Below the pieces are notes generated by a model. It searched no databases. It was not told where the DNA came from and saw nothing but the letters and a program-made list of their open reading frames with translations. Source: Verrucomicrobiota bacterium (GTDB lineage Bacteria; Verrucomicrobiota; Verrucomicrobiia; CAIQCK01). Taken from it: a stretch of DNA of 64,000 nt. This document shows positions 61,669-64,000 of this stretch, in pieces; the stretch's first letter is position 1, and each line of letters opens with the position of its first letter. The translations under genes were made by a program, and so were the position numbers. Location of the stretch: positions 1-64,000 of the forward strand of contig JACRQF010000008.1 of NCBI GenBank assembly GCA_016222825.1. Direction: 5' to 3'.

Positions 61669-62466
61669 ATGAAGAATTTCACCACTCCCATCGGGGCCTT
61701 CTTGCTGGCTTTGGTCATTGTTGGTTGCGCGACCGTGGCCGAGACGGGCCGCAGGCAGATTCTCCTGATCAACTCCTCGGAAGAAATGAAGCTGGGGATG
61801 ACCGAGTTCGACAAGCTCAAGCAATCCACGCCCGTCTCCAAGGACGCGGCCGCCAGTGCGATGGTCCGGCGCGTTGGCCAGCGCATCGCCGCGGTGGCCC
61901 CGTTGCCCGAGGCGCAATGGGAATTCGTTCTTTTCGACGACCCGAAGACCGCCAACGCCTTCTGCCTGCCTGGCGGCAAGGTTGGCGTTTATTCCGGCAT
62001 CCTGCCGATCTGCCAGAGCGAAACGGGGCTGGCGGTCGTGGTGGGACACGAGATTGCCCACGCGGTGGCACGGCATGGCGCCGAGCGCATGTCGCACGGC
62101 TTGCTGGCGGAGATGGGCGGAAAGGTGCTGGCCGAAGCGATGAAAGCCCGACCGGAAGCCACCCAGAAGCTTGTGATGCAGAGCTACAGCATCGGCGCGC
62201 AAGTCGGCGTGTTGTTGCCCTACTCGCGCTCGCAGGAGTATGAGGCGGACCATCTCGGTATGATCTACATGGCCCGTGCCGGCTACGATCCGGCAGAGAC
62301 CGTGGCGTTCTGGAAACGCTTCAGCGGCACACAAGCCCAGCCGGCCGGCCTCATGGGGAAACTCCAAGGCTACCTCAGCACGCACCCCGTGAATGCCGAC
62401 CGCATCGCGCAGCTTGAGCAGTTGCTGCCCAAGGCGCGCGCCGAATACAAATCCGCCGCGAGGTGA
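61669..62466 (+). CDS. M48-family metalloprotease lipoprotein
   Basis: 265 aa. Lipobox in ALVIVGCATVAE. Zinc site HEIAH in VVVGHEIAHAVARHG; third ligand in SRSQEYEADHLGMIYMARAG. The order NAFCLPGGKVGVYSGIL before the zinc motif and HPVNADRIAQLEQLLPKA at the end are typical of periplasmic M48C (LoiP/YcaL/BepA-like) proteases for outer-membrane quality control. Confidence 0.9.
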   Translation: MKNFTTPIGAFLLALVIVGCATVAETGRRQILLINSSEEMKLGMTEFDKLKQSTPVSKDAAASAMVRRVGQRIAAVAPLPEAQWEFVLFDDPKTANAFCLPGGKVGVYSGILPICQSETGLAVVVGHEIAHAVARHGAERMSHGLLAEMGGKVLAEAMKARPEATQKLVMQSYSIGAQVGVLLPYSRSQEYEADHLGMIYMARAGYDPAETVAFWKRFSGTQAQPAGLMGKLQGYLSTHPVNADRIAQLEQLLPKARAEYKSAAR

Positions 62467-62503
62467 TTGCCTCCGTCGCTTGGGAACACGGGCATCGGCC
62501 CGC

Positions 62504-63043
62504 TTACTTGCCGCCGCTCTTCTGCAACTCGGCCAAGAGTTCGTCCACGGCCTTGTCCATCGCCTCGCCCCGGACGTTCTTGAAACGGATCACGCCCTTG
62601 TGGTCGAGGACATAGATGGTGGGAAAGGAGCGGACGCCCCAAGCGGCGGCTATCTGTCCTCCTGCACCGTCAAACCAACTGCGCCAGGTGATCTCTTCCT
62701 TGCGGCAGCGTCTCTTCGTCTCGTTCCGATCCTGGTCACTGTTGATGCCCAACAGCGCGAACGGCTTGCCTTCCAATCGTTTCACGAGCGACCGCTCGTG
62801 TGGGATCATCTCCCGGCAGGGAGGTCACCAAAACCCCCAAAAGTCCAGAACGACCACCTTGCCGCGAAACTCGCTGAGCTTCATCGGCTTGTTGTCGAGA
62901 TCCTTCCCCCGGATTTCCGGTGCCACCTGCCCGATGTCGAAGCCGCCCCCGCCGGCCCGGCCTCTCTTGCTTGTCTGCGCGTTGGTCGCGTCGAGCGCGC
63001 ACACCATGAGCAACGACGCTATGATGACTGCGATGCGTTTCAT
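62504..63043 (-). CDS. TlpA-like thioredoxin-fold protein with in-frame TGA in the active site (candidate selenoprotein)
   Basis: 179 codons from ATG 63043 if the TGA at 62827-62825 is read through. Signal MKRIAVIIASLLMVCALDAT. The redoxin opening IGQVAPEIRGKDLDNKPMKL and GKVVVLDFWGFW precede the TGA (codon 73); PPCREMIPHERSLVKRLEGK follows in the same frame, then IAAAWGVRSFPTIYVLDHKG with the cis-Pro. In relatives this site is W-C-P-P-C, so TGA stands for the first active-site Cys: UPPC. Without recoding it would be a 72-aa stub plus a 101-aa orphan. Pseudogene or sequence error remain possible. sel genes are not in the window. Confidence 0.65.
62783..62800 (-). promoter_or_regulatory. Candidate bacterial SECIS hairpin
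   Basis: In the mRNA sense CACGAGC and GCUCGUG form a perfect 7-bp stem around GGUC, with GU at the apex. The loop begins about 31 nt after the UGA. Bacterial SECIS elements, as I recall the consensus, need a G in the first two loop bases and a UGA-to-loop distance of 16-37 nt; both hold. A shorter hairpin (CUCCC/GGGAG, 62810-62823) sits right behind the UGA. The stem also encodes the conserved HERSLV, so chance is not excluded. Confidence 0.45.
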
Positions 63044-63125
63044 GTGGTTCCTTGTTGCGGTTACTGGCCAATCTATACACGACCCGCCTGCCATTTGCCA
63101 GTTCTCGTTGGCGAAAGCTCGCTCA

Positions 63126-63902
63126 TCACAACCCCGACGGATGGTCCACAAACATGCACGGGAGGTGGAACTTCCGCGCCACTTTCTCCGCCAAGGCCCG
63201 CACGCCGAACGTTTCCGTCGCGTAGTGCCCCGCAAAAAACACCGTGATGCCCAGTTCCTCCGCGTCGCCAAACGCCGCGTGTCCGCCCTCGCCGGTCAAA
63301 TAGGCGTCCACGCCGGCACTTGCGGCCGCCTTCAACTCGCTGCTCGCGCCACCAGAGCAGACGCCCACTGTCCGCAATCGCGCTGGACCGAACGGCAGTG
63401 TCTTTAGCGCGTCGTCCAGCCGCACAACGCGGGCGATGCGTGCGCCGAGTTCCTCCGCTGACATCGGATGCGGCAGCACGCCCCGCCAGCCGATCGGCGC
63501 GCCGTGATGCTCCAGGAACGGCTCCAGTCGCGTCAGGCCGAGGCCGCGAGCGATGAGGATGTTGTTGCCGAACTTCGGATGCGCGTCGAGCGGCAGATGG
63601 CTCGCATAGACGGCGAGGTTGCCCTCCACGAGCGCGCGGAGCTTCCGAAAATGCCGTCCCGTCCACGGCTGCGGCTTCGACCAGAACAGCCCGTGGTGTG
63701 CCAGCAGCAAATCCGCCTTTGCGTGGATGGCGGCCTTGACGGTGAACTCCGTGGCATCCACCGCCGCGGCAATCTTCGTGACCCGGCCGCTGCGGTTCTC
63801 GCATTGCAGGCCGTTGACCGCGTCGTCGTAATCGTGCAACGCCGGCGCGCGCAGCAGGCGATCGAGGTGGGCGGCGAGCTTGTCGAGCGGGATGCCTTTC
63901 AT
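63126..63902 (-). CDS. Nif3-like dinuclear metal centre protein
   Basis: 258 aa from ATG 63902. YDDAVNGLQCENRSGRVTKI, LLLAHHGLFWSKPQPWTG, YASHLPLDAHPKFGNN, AYLTGEGGHAAFGDAEELG and FFAGHYATETFGV supply the histidines and acids of the two-metal site of the Nif3/YbgI (GTP cyclohydrolase I type 2-like) family. Exact function unknown in most bacteria. 82 bp upstream of the TlpA-like gene, same strand. Confidence 0.9.
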   Translation of the reverse strand: MKGIPLDKLAAHLDRLLRAPALHDYDDAVNGLQCENRSGRVTKIAAAVDATEFTVKAAIHAKADLLLAHHGLFWSKPQPWTGRHFRKLRALVEGNLAVYASHLPLDAHPKFGNNILIARGLGLTRLEPFLEHHGAPIGWRGVLPHPMSAEELGARIARVVRLDDALKTLPFGPARLRTVGVCSGGASSELKAAASAGVDAYLTGEGGHAAFGDAEELGITVFFAGHYATETFGVRALAEKVARKFHLPCMFVDHPSGL

Positions 63903-64000
63903 GTCGCTGATTTGACGGCAACACCGCACAGCTCACAAGCAAATTTCCGGCGGATGTAACCTCAGTGCCAGAACTGTGGTATTACAGGCACAGAGAAAGG
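63903..64000. other. Window end, nothing recognised
   Basis: 98 bp upstream of the Nif3-like gene. It may hold that gene's promoter; no gene start or RNA motif seen. Confidence 0.4.

Noticed and set aside
62504..63043. Reading the TlpA-like region as two separate genes (72 and 101 aa)
   Set aside because: The second lacks an own ribosome site and begins in the middle of the thioredoxin fold; both are in one frame across a single TGA.

Overview
The window looks like a chromosomal piece of a GC-rich verrucomicrobial-type bacterium, probably of the Pedosphaera/Limisphaerales kind. This is an inference from gene content: several Tat-exported Gfo/Idh/MocA oxidoreductases, a DUF1080 protein, a PmoA-like protein, exported sialidases and parallel beta-helix enzymes, a hydrazine-synthase-alpha-like cytochrome, and very many short interspersed intergenic repeats. 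No rRNA, tRNA, CRISPR array, phage or IS transposase was seen.

Layout. 1-7.2 kb (minus): a truncated NMT1/SsuA-type binding lipoprotein, then an operon of two exported parallel beta-helix enzymes (pectate-lyase-3 type and GH28) below a large exported protein of unknown function. 7.3-9.6 kb: TSUP exporter, a gene remnant, a serpin. 9.7-13.6 kb: a small basic protein, then a repeat-rich block with four small exported proteins sharing duplicated leader DNA but unrelated mature parts. 13.5-17.4 kb: lactate permease, a 116-bp perfect direct repeat, NYN/LOTUS protein, CDF transporter. 17.5-22.2 kb: multi-heme HZS-alpha-like protein, exported propeller glycosidase, a Phd/RelE toxin-antitoxin pair. 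22.3-31.8 kb (minus): glycan/glycoprotein catabolism (NHL protein, GH99-like, two sialidase-like proteins, M14 peptidase, L-fucose isomerase).

31.9-37.8 kb: SAM hydrolase, and divergently a translationally coupled membrane redox module (Tat propeller, small Tat protein, multi-cluster ferredoxin, NapH/NosR-like membrane Fe-S protein, PQQ-type propeller). 37.9-44.4 kb (minus): LuxE-LuxC-QueD followed by PotA-B-C-D. 44.5-52 kb: SWIM/SNF2 helicase, class III aminotransferase, QueE, a small helical protein, heavy-metal P-type ATPase. 52.2-61.6 kb: AraC regulator plus a probable 3-keto-glycoside pathway (Gfo/Idh/MocA, TIM barrel, DUF1080, PmoA-like, Gfo/Idh/MocA), UroD-like protein, anchored receiver protein, a third Gfo/Idh/MocA. 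61.7-63.9 kb: M48 lipoprotein, a TlpA-like redoxin interrupted by an in-frame TGA, Nif3-like protein.

Two observations stand out. First, the TlpA-like gene carries TGA exactly where the first Cys of its CPPC active site should be, with a hairpin carrying GU at its apex about 31 nt downstream: a candidate selenoprotein. Second, short palindromic and tandem micro-repeats sit in frame inside at least six unrelated proteins (PotA, PotD, LuxC, LuxE, an aminotransferase, a SNF2 helicase) and shape the ends of others (PotC, QueD, NYN protein). This resembles the in-gene palindromic elements of Rickettsia and is densest in the luxC/luxE pair.
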